This document shows positions 1 through 10,266 of a stretch of 64,000 bases of DNA, one piece after another. This stretch comes from Corydoras sp. C115 (Eukaryota > Chordata > Actinopteri > Siluriformes > Callichthyidae): positions 186,001 through 250,000 of the forward strand of contig JAFMOC010000384.1 of NCBI GenBank assembly GCA_019802505.1. Direction: 5' to 3'. The position numbers and the translations under genes are program-made. Under the pieces are notes generated by a model, which was not told the origin of the DNA, searched no databases, and saw only the letters and a list, made by a program, of their open reading frames with translations. Every line of letters starts with the position of its first letter. Position 1 is the first letter of the stretch.

Positions 1-207
1 CCTTCCAACTCGATAGGACCGAATCCATTCAGGTGTTGTACCAGAGAAGACTCATTCAAACAGAGTGGACACTACAATCTGATGATTTACTGAGAGGTCC
101 AGCAGGATGAGGACCGAGGACTGAGAGTCAGCTTTGACAGATTTAAGTGAGTCAACCACAGAAAGTAATGCTGTCTCAGTGGAGTGACCACGCCTAAAAC
201 CAGAACC
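1..207 (-). pseudogene. LINE reverse transcriptase fragment (Rex1/L2/CR1-like)
   Basis: Read on the minus strand, this stretch translates into the conserved start of a non-LTR retrotransposon reverse transcriptase. The piece FRRGHSTETALLSV is followed by SSVLILLDLS and, after a stop, by a W-I-R-S-Y-R-V-G-R block. These match the fingers/motif A and following region of fish CR1-superfamily (L2 or Rex1-type) LINEs. The fragment is dead: the residues expected after LLDLS, including the first catalytic aspartate of motif A, are missing, because LDLS runs straight into NHQIV. A TGA interrupts the frame shortly after. The element continues beyond the left window edge. Family recognition is strong; the exact clade is inference. 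Confidence 0.8.
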
Positions 208-790
208 GTCACCATCAACCGTCCCAGAACGGCTTACTATCCATTTCGCCTCTGTTTAAAGTCAGAGAAACAAATGGCGGAGGGTTCTGAGCACATGGAT
301 CCATACAGTAACCCGGCCGTTTGTCTCCCCCGTCTACGACGGCGAGCGAGTAAGTGATGAGACGAATATCTGCTCCAGTGAACAGCGGTTCCACAGAGAA
401 CCGTCTGATGTGGACGTCTAATAAGAGCTTTAAAAAAAAATGCCAGCTGGCTGATTATGGACAAAAGATTTGCCGTAATAGGACATGACGTGTTTACAGA
501 TGAAATCACTTTCTGTCGAGGACGTGAACGCGGGCCAGGAACATTTTCATTATCGTGACCGTTTGAGTTCTGCAGTTGGTTCTATTTCAAGAGAGCACAG
601 CTGTGGTGATGAAACACCTTTCTGACTATTCTCACTTTCTTTCCCAGCAGCGGGCGACTCGTCAACTCGAGCGGTTTGTGAGAAACATCTTGTGGAAGTT
701 TAACAGGGTTCTTAACAAACTTTTAAAAGAAAGTCCTTAAATTCGGTGAGGAGTGAAATAAACTTCACTTCTTAAAAAGATCCCACAGCT
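208..790. other. No recognised feature
   Basis: I see no gene or repeat family here. The LINE fragment cannot be followed past about position 207, and the tandem monomers begin near 791. Confidence 0.5.
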
Positions 791-2288
791 GTGTTTACAC
801 AGGGATCATGTAAGAACACAGTGTATAGGCAAGGGTTACACAGGTGCCTTCTTCACAGAGATAAAAGGTTAACTGTGGAAGAGACGCACTTGTATAACAC
901 AGCACTTCACTACGAACACAGAGATCATGGACCAACACCGAGAACAAAGGGTGGGGGAAAAAAAGGCTTCTATTTAACCCAGTTCATCCCGTTTGACACA
1001 GAGATCACAGAATGACATCATTAAGACGACCCCATATAACCCAGCTCCTTATTTTACATAGAGATCATGTAAGAACACCGTGTATAGGCAAGGGTTACAC
1101 AGGTGCCTTCTTCACAAAGAAGCACAGAGATCAAAGGTTAACTGTGGAAGGGAGACACTTGTATAACAGCACATCTCTACGAACACAGAGATCACAAAGG
1201 GTAAGTGTGGGAAAAAGGCTTCTATTTAACCCAGTTCATCCCGTTTGACACAGAGATCACAGAACGACATCGTTAAGACGACCCCATATAGCCCAGCTCC
1301 TTATTTTTATCATGTAAGAACACCGTGTATACGGAAGGGTTACACAGGTGCCTTCTTCACCAAGATCACACTTCACAGAGATCAGGCACTTGTATAACAC
1401 AGCACTTCACTACGAACACAGAGATCATGGACCAGCACCGAGAACAAAGGGTAAGTGTGGAGAAACACAGGTGCCTTCTTCACAAAGATCACACAACACA
1501 GAGATCAGAGGTTAACTGTGGAAGAGAGGCACTTGTATAACCCTGCACTTCTCTACGAACACAGAGATCATGGACCAACACCGAGAACAAAGAGTAAGTG
1601 TGGGGAAAAAAGGCTTCTATTTAACCCAGTTCATCCCGTTTGACACAGAGATCACAGAACGACATCGTTAAGACGACCCCATATAACTCAGCTCCTTATT
1701 TTACATAGAGATCATGTAAGAACACAGTGTATAGGCAAGGGTTACACAGGTGCCTTCTTCACCAAGATCACACAACACAGATCAAAGGTTAACTGTGGAA
1801 GAGAGACACTTGTATAACACAGCACTTCACTACGAACACAGAGATCATGGACCAACACAGAGAACAAAGGGTAAGTGTGGGGAAAAAAGGCTTCTATTTA
1901 ACCCAGTTCATCCCGTTTGACACAGAGATTACAGAACGACATCATTAAGACGACCCCATATAGCCCACCTCCTTATTTCACAGAGATCATAGAGATTTAC
2001 ACCAGAAAGAACCCTGCCCCCTTTGAACACAGGGATAAAATGGTAACTCTGAAATGGCGGCACCTATATAACCCGGCCTTTTCGTTTCAACACAGAGATG
2101 ATGGACTAACACAGAGAGCAAAGGGTGACTCTAAATAGAAGGCACCTATATAACCCAGCTATTCCCTTTTTACACAGAGACCACAGAATAACACCGAGAT
2201 CAAAGGGTAACTCTGTAAACAAGACCCCTATATAACCCAGCTCTTCCTGTTTACACAGAGATCAAAGGGTAACTTTATGAAAAAGGCC
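791..2288 (+). repeat. Higher-order minisatellite of ~63-bp monomers
   Basis: The region is built from diverged monomers of about 60-65 bp. Each contains a TATAACCCAGCTC-like block, a (T)ACACAGAGATCA block and an AAAGGGTAACTGTG block. Monomers form a larger unit: CATGTAAGAACAC recurs near 807, 1063, 1314 and 1713, and the TTCTATTTAACCCAGTTC block near 967, 1219, 1613 and 1888. Spacings are therefore about 252 bp (four monomers), with one ~395-400 bp interval (six monomers). The monomers at 2120-2288 are the most regular. Short open frames here share the repeat and are not genes. Confidence 0.9.
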
Positions 2289-2754
2289 ATAATATAAAAG
2301 TCAGCGATCGCAAACAAAAACAAAACGGAATCACAAAATAATGTTCCAGGCGTCTACAAAATCGCAGCTCTTCCTTTTTTACAGAAATGACACGAATCGC
2401 AGAACATCATCCGAAAACGAGCCCTCTTCAAGCCGCCCTCTTCATTGTAGTTTTTTCCACTGCCGTTACGCAGCTCTTCAGACGCCTCCGACCGATTTTC
2501 TGACGTTTGCACAGCCCTCAGTCCGGCGTCGGGACTCTGCTCACCAGCTTAATAGTGAAAACATAGGGGACTATTTGAGCTGGGCCTTTCCCCAAACTGT
2601 TCCCACTAAATCACACTAAATCGGGCTCATTGCGGTCATGTCCGACCCCCTGGATAGCGCTCAACTACAGTCTACAGACCATCCAATCAGAGGGTCGATC
2701 AGCCTTTGGAATGTTGGAGGCAAACGGACAGGAGAAAAAAATAAATTAAAAAAA
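2289..2754. other. Degenerate minisatellite edge, then unannotated DNA
   Basis: Weak monomer-like blocks (CGCAGCTCTTCC followed by TTTTTACAGAAATGA) continue to about 2440. After that nothing is recognised. An open frame at 2341-2619 has no recognisable domain. Confidence 0.5.
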
Positions 2755-2886
2755 ACACCCAGGCACAGGGAGGACATGCAGACACCACACAGAATGGACC
2801 TCAATTCACCCTGACTGGGAATCCAAACTAGGCGAATCTTGCGGTCAGGTGGTAGCACCAACTGCCGTGCCACTGTGGCACCTCCC
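2755..2886 (-). mobile_element. Old V-SINE fragment
   Basis: On the minus strand this keeps the V-SINE order: a GTGGCACGG head, a degenerate B box, and a core reading GTGTCTGCATGTCCTCCC. It is far more diverged than the copies from 3 kb onward. No TSD was found. Confidence 0.55.
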
Positions 2887-2993
2887 ACAAAACTGGCACC
2901 GTACGATTGTTCAAACGAGACGAGGCCGGGTGCTTTTTTAAATAAACTGAATGACACACTTTAATGAAATGATGTCTGTCCCAATACTTTTTA

Positions 2994-3180
2994 TATAATA
3001 ATAATAATAATAATAATAAATACGCTTTATTTACATAGCGCTTTTAAGAACCTCATAGATGCTTCACAAAAATGAAGAGGGCAGTAAATCATTAAAACAC
3101 ACAAGACATATTAAACATTAACGCAGTTATCCAATAAGAAAAGCTAAATTAAAAATCAGAAATAAAATATTTTAAAAAAT
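2994..3180 (+). repeat. (TAA)n microsatellite and teleost 'TTTATTTACATAGCGC' repeat
   Basis: A run of TAA/ATA triplets (about 2994-3020) leads into CGCTTTATTTACATAGCGCTTTT with AAGAACCTCATAGATGCTTCAC after it. This resembles a dispersed fish repeat that I recognise by this motif but cannot place in a class. The preceding GTCCCAATACTTTTT resembles the end of Tc1-like fish elements. Confidence 0.5.
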
Positions 3181-3192
3181 GTAATTAAATTA

Positions 3193-3584
3193 GGCGGCAC
3201 GGTGACTTAGTGGTTTAGCACGTTCGCCTCTCAGCGCTAGGGATTCCCGGTTCGAATCCCCATCTGGGTGGAGTTTCCATGTTCTCCCCGTGTCTGCGTG
3301 GGTTTCCTCCGGGTTCTCCGGTTTCCTCCCACATTCCAAAAACATGGATCAAGTCAATTGAGTTCTCCAAATTGCCCCATATAGAGTGTGTATGCGTGCG
3401 TGTCTGTGTGAGAGAGTGTGTGCCCAGCGATAGATTGGCGCTCTGTCCTGGGTCCCTGCCCAGCGCCCGAAATGTTCTCCCCTGGATGGGCATGGGGAAC
3501 CCCCCCCCCTACCCCCCCCCCTACCCCCCCCCTCCCCCCACGACCCTAATAGAGGATAAAGCTGAAGATAATGAATGAATGAAT
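3193..3584 (+). mobile_element. V-SINE, full length
   Basis: This is the reference copy for the family. The tRNA-like head starts GGCGGCACGGTG. The A box is GTGACTTAGTGG and the B box GGTTCGAATCC. The central domain includes GGGTTTCCTCCGGGTTCTCC and CCCACATTCCAAAAACATGG, and the tail is GAATGAATGAAT. The element is flanked by AATTAAATTA (left 3183-3192, right near 3586-3595). RNA polymerase III would transcribe the source element, and LINE machinery mobilises it in trans. The internal C tract (3507-3540) is expanded and interrupted by T/A. Confidence 0.9.
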
Positions 3585-3595
3585 AAATTAAATTA

Positions 3596-3829
3596 GTGGT
3601 TAAAAGCGAGCCGAAACAAATGGGTTATACGTGAATAGTGTACATTCTAAACTGCAATTCCACGTTCTTATTCTCTTCGCCAGTCACCTAACCAAACAAA
3701 AGGAGAACATGCCAAACCGCACTACAATCAGGAACGTATGTGATTAATAGCTAAACTACGAGGCTCTCAGTCATCAGTAATCTAATTTCATTTAAATTTA
3801 ACAGCAACGTATTACGGCTCATCCTTTGT
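3596..3829. other. No recognised feature
   Basis: Mostly AT-rich, non-repetitive-looking sequence. No exon or repeat family was recognised. Confidence 0.5.
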
Positions 3830-4215
3830 TTTTGAACAGATACGGTGTGAGCGAGGAGGACGGCGAGGAGGACGGCGAGGAACCCGAGCGACGGTGGCGT
3901 TCGGGGTACGAGGACGGCCAGAAACGAAATGCAGAGGAAACGTCGAGCGCACTGCGATACCGCTGAACTACAGGTTCTTTCACAGAAACGGAATGACCCA
4001 CTTCCGAGAGGCGGTGGTGAATTTTCAGAGCGTCTTCATAACGAACGACGGCGTCGAGACGAAGCCGACTGATTGCAGCGGCGCACGCCGTTTCATCACT
4101 TATATAAATAGACCTGCTCGTTCACACCAACACACACACAGCAAACACAAAAGATTAACCCTCACCCTCACCCGGGTCTCGAGGCTCATCACACCTCTGT
4201 ACACACTGTGAGTTT
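3830..4215 (+). promoter_or_regulatory. Candidate TATA promoter with CpG-rich upstream part
   Basis: CpG-dense DNA at about 3840-4095, with imperfect GAGGAGGACGGC repeats, leads to a strong TATATAAATA at 4101-4110. An ACTGTGAGT splice-donor-like site follows at about 4206-4214, where an initiation exon could end. An acceptor-like CTGCCACAG lies near 4336-4344. No protein in the neighbourhood is recognisable, so a promoter for a plus-strand transcript is an inference from core-promoter motifs alone. Confidence 0.3.
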
Positions 4216-4730
4216 GCATCAGTCACACACACACACACACATACACACACCTCACAAACAGAAACTTTGTTCACACCAGCATCTCAAGGACTCGCTGCAT
4301 CATCAGGACCGCCTCATACTGCCGTACTGTCTCACTGCCACAGGATGTTCCATTTTTTGGACATTTGCCCTTTTATCTGCGGCACCGTCCTTCATTATGC
4401 AAGAGGCTTCATGACATTAATTATTCCCGAAGAAACAAAACCCCATTATGGAGATTTCGTCGGGTTCTTCTTTTGAAACTCGGCACCTGTCGAGCACGCC
4501 GACGGCTCCTGTTGATCAGTAAATATCACCTCAGAGCCGGGTCATTAAGGGCCGTCAGGTGAGGGCTGAAGCACCAGCTCAGGGCATGAAATGATGGGAT
4601 GCATGTCAGCTATGAAGAATTTATTTAAGAGTTCCTTAGAATCTCATTACTATTGAATGACATGAAACAAATTTAATTAATAAACTAATTAGGGACATTA
4701 TTTAAAACATTCATTTACATTTTTTGGTCA
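4216..4730. other. Short (AC)n and unannotated DNA
   Basis: An (AC)n run sits at about 4226-4250. The rest shows no repeat I know. Short overlapping frames at 4208-4562 encode nothing recognisable. Confidence 0.5.
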
Positions 4731-4930
4731 GGACGCAGTAGCTCAGTGGTCAGGGCGTTGGGTTATCAATCTGAAGGTTGGGGGTTCAAATCCCAGAAGT
4801 TACCAATGTGGGTTCTTGAGCAAGACCCTTAACCCTCATTGCTCCAGGGATGTGTGATCAACCCTGCGTTCACCTTGTAAGTCGCTTTGGATAAAAGTGT
4901 CCAATAAATGACCAAATGTAAATGTAATGT
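4731..4930 (+). mobile_element. L2-tail tRNA SINE
   Basis: The head has A box TAGCTCAGTGG and B box GGTTCAAATCC. The body contains GAGCAAGACCCTTAACCCTC. The tail CGCTTTGGATAAAAGTGTCC and AATAAATGACCAAATGTAA is the type shared with L2-clade (RSg-1-like) LINEs and the salmonid HpaI SINE. It meets the next copy tail to tail at about 4930. Confidence 0.85.
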
Positions 4931-5091
4931 AGATGCTTTCATCCAAAGCAACTTAAAAGTTACACACATTGAGGGTTGATACCCTGCCTTGTTGGAGGAC
5001 CCATATTAGGAACTTCAGTGGACCTGGGATTTGAACCCACGATCTTCAGATTGCCAGCCCAACACCCAAACCACCGAGCTACCACACCCAA
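4931..5091 (-). mobile_element. L2-tail tRNA SINE, diverged, inverted neighbour
   Basis: On the minus strand it reads head (GTAGCTCGGTGG), B box (GGTTCAAATCC), body (CCTCAATG) and tail (GCTTTGGATGAAAGC). It is more diverged than the plus-strand copy it abuts, so the two form an imperfect palindrome. Confidence 0.75.
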
Positions 5092-5263
5092 CATGAGGAC
5101 ATTTTGCAGATGCCTTTGAATTCATGCTTGCGGCCAAAATACAGGGTCACCCATGGAGCGACGAGGGTTAAGGGCCCCACACGAGTCACTTGAGTGAACC
5201 ACGAACCTTAAAACTGAGACCCTAAACACATCCTATAACCACTGAGCTACCACAGGCTTTATA
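5092..5263 (-). mobile_element. L2-tail tRNA SINE, old copy
   Basis: A minus-strand head (GTAGCTCAGTGG), the body phrase CTTAACCCTC and a decayed tail remain. No TSD is visible. It lies in the same orientation as the copy just upstream. Confidence 0.65.
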
Positions 5264-5675
5264 AGATGTAAACTAGGTTACGTAACCATATAGAATTGGT
5301 TTACGTATTGCACTACATGCATTAAACCTACAGAGGTTTATGGCTTTTCAGCTTTAAAAACTTATCCTCCTGTGTGTCTAGGAATCCGGAAAAAAATAAT
5401 CTAAAAAGAGCATCACATCACACACTGATGCAAAATAGGCTAGCCTGTGATATTTATTCTAAGTTCATCCCAAGGATGACTGATGGGGTTTGCTGTCTGT
5501 GGACCCAGTTCTTCCACAACTGGGGCAAGGTGCTCCCCCGTGACTCGCGAATTCAAAGACCTAGAGTCGTGTTAGAATACTCATGTTTGTCATAATTGCC
5601 TTCACAGGTGGAATATGGACTTCTGTGTATATGTGGATTTTTTTCCTTTAAGCCAAAAATGTATTTGAGGCTCCA
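5264..5675. other. No recognised feature
   Basis: Nothing recognisable as a repeat or exon. The 73-aa open frame at 5374-5595 has no known motif. Confidence 0.5.
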
Positions 5676-5688
5676 GAATGTATTTATT

Positions 5689-6023
5689 CATTCATTATCT
5701 TCCTTTTTATCTTTTATTAGGTGGGGTTCCCCATGCCCATCCAGGGGAGAACGTCTCGGGCGCTGGGCAGATACACCCAGGACAGGACGCCAATCTATCG
5801 CTGGGCACACTCTCACTCACACAGACACACTCTATATGGGGCAATTTTGAGAACTCAATTGACTTGATCCATGTTTTTGGACTGTGGGAGGAAACCGGAG
5901 AACTCGGAGGAAACCCACGCGGACACGGGGAGAACATGGAAACTCCACCCAGATGGGGATTCGAACCGGGAATCCCTAGTGCTGAGAGGAGAACATGCTA
6001 AACCACTAAACCACCGTGCCGCC
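5689..6023 (-). mobile_element. V-SINE with 13-bp TSD
   Basis: Nearly complete minus-strand copy flanked by perfect GAATGTATTTATT (5676-5688 and 6024-6036). The internal C tract is short here. The tail-side segment is partly changed (CTTCCTTTTTATC). Confidence 0.92.
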
Positions 6024-6052
6024 GAATGTATTTATTTGGTTGGATAATGAAC

Positions 6053-6407
6053 GGCGGCACGGTGGCTTAGTGGTTGGCATGTTTTCCTCTCAGCGCTAGG
6101 GAATCCCGGTTCGAATCCCCATCTGGGTGGAGTTTCCATGTTCTCCCCGTGTCAGCGTGGGTTTCCTCCAGGTTCTCCGGTTTCCTCCCACAGTCCAAAA
6201 ACATGGATGAAGTCAATTGAGTTCTCCAAATTGCCCCATGTATGTGAGTGTGTGTGTGAGTGTGTGCCCAGCGATAGGTTGACGCCCTGTCCTGGGTGTG
6301 TCTGCCCAGCGCCCGAAACGTTCTCCCCTGGATGGGCATGGGGAACACCCCCCCCCCCCCACGATCCTAATAGAGGATAAAGTGGAAGATATTGAATGAA
6401 TGAATGA
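6053..6407 (+). mobile_element. V-SINE with 9-bp TSD
   Basis: Full copy flanked by ATAATGAAC (6044-6052 and 6408-6416). The C tract is expanded (about 6347-6360). It lies head-on to the minus-strand copy 30 bp upstream. Confidence 0.9.
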
Positions 6408-6416
6408 ATAATGAAC

Positions 6417-7070
6417 ACTAATCATCAGAGACTTCAAGCTCAGAGATCGAACAACTACAACAGACCGAAGGATCAGCCGGAGAACAATGAGTGCTGCTTA
6501 TTACACGCCACATTGAGAACCTCCTCGTGATGGATCGGGAAGATGTGACGGCGGCGCCACACACAAAGAAAACAGAAAAGAACCCCCCCCACACACACAC
6601 ACACTGGTGCTGCTGCGATGAGTACATCACCTTGAATGACCTGCTTTAAGCTCCGTCTGCATCAGTAACAATTAAGGCAGCGAGGGAATATTACACAGTG
6701 GGGCGGAAGCCGCTTCCTCTCCCTGCATCTGGGTTAAACGACAAACATCCCACTGATGGTCTCCCTGAGCTCCGTGATTTCCATTCGACCGGATGAAGCG
6801 CAGGCTCCGTTTTCAGAGGGTGAGGACTGTTACAGGTTAATAATGATAGTCATGTAATTACCGTCTGGGTTTAAAGCACATTAACGCCGAGCTGCAGGAG
6901 CTAATCAGCTCGGGTCCAAAGGAACACGAAGAAGATCTGCAACAGCATCATCAACCATCAGGATTAAACCCACGACGCCACGGCGCAGGTCAGCAGAGAG
7001 GAAAGACTGATGAACAATAGCGCTGGGATAGGACTCAATCTTTGAATTCATTTGTTTGGTTTAGTCTTGG
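6417..7070. other. Single-copy-looking DNA
   Basis: No repeat family is recognised. Homeodomain-type TAATTA sites and mixed-complexity sequence at 6640-7000 have the look of conserved noncoding DNA, but that cannot be tested here. The short (AC)n near 6591-6604 is simple sequence. Confidence 0.4.
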
Positions 7071-7390
7071 GGCGGCACGGTGGCTTAGTGGTCGGCACGT
7101 TCGCCTCTCGGCGCTAGGGATTCCCGGTTCGAATCCCCATCTGGATGGAGTTTCCATGTTCTCCCCGTGTCCGTGTGGGTTTCCTCCGGGTTCTCCGGTT
7201 TCCTTCCACAGTCCAAAAACATGGATCAAGTCAATTGAGTTCTTCAGATTGTCCCATATAGAGTGTGTGTGAGTGAGTGAGTGTGTGCCTAGATTGGCAC
7301 CCTGTCCTTGGTGTATCTGCCCAGCGCCCGAGACGTTCTCCCCCCCACGACCCTAATAGAGGATAAAGCGGGAGATAATGAATGAATGAA
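7071..7390 (+). mobile_element. V-SINE, full length
   Basis: The head GGCGGCACGGTGGCTTAG and the B box are intact. The segment after CGCCCGAGACGTTCTCC has lost the usual CTGGATGGGCATGGGG block. It runs directly into a second V-SINE at its tail. Confidence 0.9.
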
Positions 7391-8097
7391 TCTCGGCGTT
7401 TGGGATTCCCGGTTCGAATCCCCATCTGGGTGGAGTTTCCATGTTCTCCCAGTGTCCATGTGGGTTTCCTCCGAGTTCTCCGGTTTCCTTCCACAGTCCA
7501 AAACCATGGATCAAGTCAATTGAGTAGGGGTGTCTTCAACTAAGGATTTTCATAGTCGAATCTGATTCGTCAGATTTTCCCTATAGTCGACTGATAGTCC
7601 AATCAGGTAAAATTTCACCACAAGATGGCGCTATAAGCGTGGTTTTTAAAAAAGATTTTTTTAATATTTTACTTGTTTTTCTAGAGCACTGTAAAAGCGC
7701 ACACATCATTAAAAAGAATATTAACAGAAATTAGGATGACTTTATTTGACAAAAGGCTATATATATAACGAAAACAAAGACATTTCATGTAAAAACTAAT
7801 GCTTAGCAGCAGCCATGGGCACCCCCATGTGCTCAAAATGGTACATTCGACTATGAGGTTCATAGTCGACTACGGTTCTCCGAATCGAATCGTCGAATCA
7901 GCGAATATTGCAGCTCACCCCTACAATTGAGTTCTCCAGATTGCCCCATATAGAGGGTATGTGAGTGAGTGAGTGTGTGCCAAGCGATAGATTGGCGTCC
8001 TGTCCTGGGTGTATCTGCCCAGCGCCCGAAACTTTCTCCCCTGGATGGGCATGGGGAACACCCCCCACCACGACTCTAGTAAAGGATAAATGGATGG
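7391..8097 (+). mobile_element. V-SINE split by a hAT-like element
   Basis: A 5'-truncated V-SINE starts at TCTCGGCGTTTGGG, just before the B box. It is interrupted at 7526-7923 and resumes at CAATTGAGTTCTCC, ending in a worn tail (AAAGGATAAATGG). The two halves join exactly when one copy of the 8-bp CAATTGAG is removed. Insertion into an existing SINE is therefore certain. Confidence 0.92.
7526..7923 (+). mobile_element. Nonautonomous hAT-like transposon, 398 bp
   Basis: The termini are TAGGGGTG and CACCCCTA, a perfect 8-bp inverted pair. It is flanked by a perfect 8-bp duplication, CAATTGAG (7518-7525 and 7924-7931). Eight-base TSDs are the hallmark of the hAT superfamily. Subterminal blocks rich in TCGAAT/ATTCGA (TAGTCGAATCTGATTCG near the left, CGAATCGAATCGTCG near the right) fit transposase-binding repeats. 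No transposase is encoded. A related copy lies at 23.5 kb. Orientation is arbitrary. Confidence 0.88.
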
Positions 8098-8693
8098 TTA
8101 GTCTTGTTGCCACCTCGTCATGTAGTCTGTACAACTGTATGCTGACAACGTTGTGAGAACAACCGCACCCGACACAGTCGCAAACCCACAAAGACTAAAA
8201 GGAACCAACTAAAAATTGGAGGTCAGAAAACGTTTGGCAGATTTTTTCTTTATGAACTTGAGTCAGTGAGCCACTCAAACAGGTTCCATTAATAAAATAA
8301 AAGACCGTTATAACTGGAGCCCCTGCTCGGTCAGAGGAACACAAGCTCATCTCTGAAACCAGATCAGAGTGAGAGAAAGCAGCTCCATGGCTACACTCCA
8401 GAACTTAGGAGAACATGAGGCGACAGAAGAAACGAGTCCCTCTGTCGGAGTTCAGACCTGAATGAATCTGAGGACGGAACTTCTGCGTCTCATTGGTTAT
8501 AAAAACCAAAACCTCCAGGGATTTTAACAGAGAATGTATGAATTCAGCATGACCGACATTTACACCTGAAACAGCAACACAGTCACTGACCACACGAACA
8601 CCTGGAACAACAACCAAACTGGTGTTTCAAACCACAAAGCTATACATTTGGTCATTTATTGGTCATTATGTTTATGTTTACTTGGGGGGGGGG
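8098..8693. other. No recognised feature
   Basis: No repeat family or exon was recognised; a G run ends the stretch (about 8684-8696). Confidence 0.5.
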
Positions 8694-8705
8694 GGGACTC
8701 ATTAC

Positions 8706-9034
8706 ATTCATTCATTCATTCATTATCTCCCGCTTTATCCTCTAGTAGGGTCGCGGTGGGGTTCCCCATGCCCATCCAGGGGAGAACGTTTCGGGCGCTG
8801 GGCAGATACACCCAGGACAGGGCACCAATCCATCGCTGGGCACACACTCACTCACACAAACACACTCTATATGGGGCAATTTGGAGTACTCAATTGGCTT
8901 GATCCATATTTTTGGACTGTGGGAGGAAACCGGAGAACCCGGAGGAAACCCACGCGGACACGGGGAGAACATGGAAACTCCACCCAGATGGGGATTCGAA
9001 CCGGGAATCCCTAGCGCTGAGAGGCCACCGTGCC
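8706..9034 (-). mobile_element. V-SINE with 12-bp TSD
   Basis: Minus-strand copy between perfect GGGACTCATTAC repeats (8694-8705 and 9035-9046). The extreme head is shortened after CTCTCAGCGC. Confidence 0.92.
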
Positions 9035-9093
9035 GGGACTCATTACTTGAATGTTTATTGTTTACTGTGTATCGTCCTATATTTATTGTAATA

Positions 9094-9957
9094 CCGTATT
9101 TTCTGGACTATAAGGCGCACCTAAAAGCCTAAAATTTTCCCAGAAATCGGACGTGCGCCTTACAATCCGGTGGCCTTATACGTTTACTGAGTTCCAAAAT
9201 CTATAAAAGTATTGTTGTGCAACCGGGTGGTTTTTTTCCACACATCGCCGCCCTGCTGATCTGTGGCTCCATGCGCGCTCATCTCACAGAAAAGCCGAGT
9301 GAAGAAAATTAATTCGGAGCTCGCCGTCATTCCGGGAGGATTAAATAAAGAACTCCGACCGCTGGACATTGGCGTAAACGGGGCGTTTAAAGTAAAGTTG
9401 CGGGCGGCGTGGGAGCGATGGATGATAGACGGTGAACACACGTTTACTAAAACTCGGGAGGCGGCGGCGGGGCGAGTTACGCCACCGTCTGTGAATGGAT
9501 TGTGGATGTCTGGGCTGAGGTTTCTGCTGTGACCGTCGTCCGAGCTTTCACAAAAGCCGGGCATCGTCGCGGAACGGCCGCCTGGTGACGAGACGGACTC
9601 GGACATCGATGAGAGGGAACACCGGAGTGCTCGATAGAGAACCAGCTTTTTAATTCAGACACAGAAGACGAGGACTTTGATGGATTTGTGGGAGAAGAGA
9701 GATTAAAATAATGTGTGTTTTGTCAAGTAGTAGAATAAACTTCAATTATAAATCAGCGTTTTGCATCCTTTACTTTTCTTGTAGATCGTATGTTTTAGCG
9801 AGTGCCTTATAATACGGAGCCGTACAGAATAAGTACCGTACAGAAATAGAGTCCCTAATTCAGACTGCGCATTATAGTACGGTGCGCCTTATACGTGGCT
9901 CAAATACAGAAATAGACCCCGTAATTCAGACTGCGCCTTATGGTCCGGAAAATACTG
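9094..9957 (+). mobile_element. Tigger/pogo-like DNA transposon, internally deleted
   Basis: The ends are inverted: CCGTATTTTCTGGACTATAA at the left and the complement of TATGGTCCGGAAAATACTG at the right. The element sits between TA dinucleotides (9092-9093 and 9958-9959), as expected for Tc1/mariner-superfamily elements. GCGCCTTATA and TACAGAAATAGA subterminal motifs repeat inside the right end. At about 860 bp it keeps only the 3' part of its transposase gene. Confidence 0.88.
9263..9532 (+). pseudogene. Tigger/pogo DDE transposase C-terminal fragment
   Basis: Residues around NSELAVIPGGLNKELRPLD and then VNGAFKVKLRAAWERWM match the late DDE region of Tigger-type transposases (…VIPGGLTKxLQPLDVxxNxxFK…LRxxWxxWM). 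The usual Q before PLD is R. The active-site residues upstream are absent. The acidic C-terminal part continues in another frame after about 9520 (DETDSDIDE at about 9590-9612), showing a frameshift. The fragment cannot be functional. The ATG at 9272 is not a real start; the homology runs from about residue 15. Confidence 0.85.
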
Positions 9958-10096
9958 TAAGTTTATTTCCTTGTGTTTGCACATGTGCACTTTGTGTTGG
10001 CTGTTATGTAGCACCTTGTTCCTGGGGAACGCTTGTCTCGTTCCATATATATTGCACTGTGATTTATATTGTGGAATGACAAATAAATACTTGACT

Positions 10097-10266
10097 ACTT
10101 TGATCCAAAGCGACTTACAAGGTGAGCACAGGGTTCATCACAACATCCCTGGAGCAATGAGGGTTAAGGGTCTTGGACCCACACTGGTAACTTCAGTGGA
10201 CCTGGGATTTGAACCCCCAACCTTCAGATTGACAGCCCAACTCCCCAACCACGGAGCTACCGCACT
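10097..10266 (-). mobile_element. L2-tail tRNA SINE
   Basis: Minus-strand copy. The tail GTAAGTCGCTTTGGATC lies at the left and the head with GTAGCTCCGTGG and GGTTCAAATCC at the right. The body phrase CTTAACCCTCATTGCTCC is intact. Confidence 0.82.

Larger units (their letters stand above)
9047..10096 (+). mobile_element. LINE-like 3' tail sequence broken by a Tigger element
   Basis: The flanks of the Tigger-like element (9047-9093 and 9958-10096) are one older sequence. It contains TGTTATGTAGCACC, TGTCTCGTTCCATA and ATGACAAATAAATACTTGAC, resembling the 3' end of a fish LINE-type repeat that ends in AATAAA plus a short tail. The class is a guess from phrase similarity. Confidence 0.45.

Noticed and set aside
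5678..6001. Recurring ~100-aa protein (…PGENVSGAGQIHPGQ…LIHVFGLWEETGEPGGNPRG…) seen at many loci
   Set aside because: This is the translation of the V-SINE core. It recurs wherever a SINE copy lacks stops and is not a gene family.
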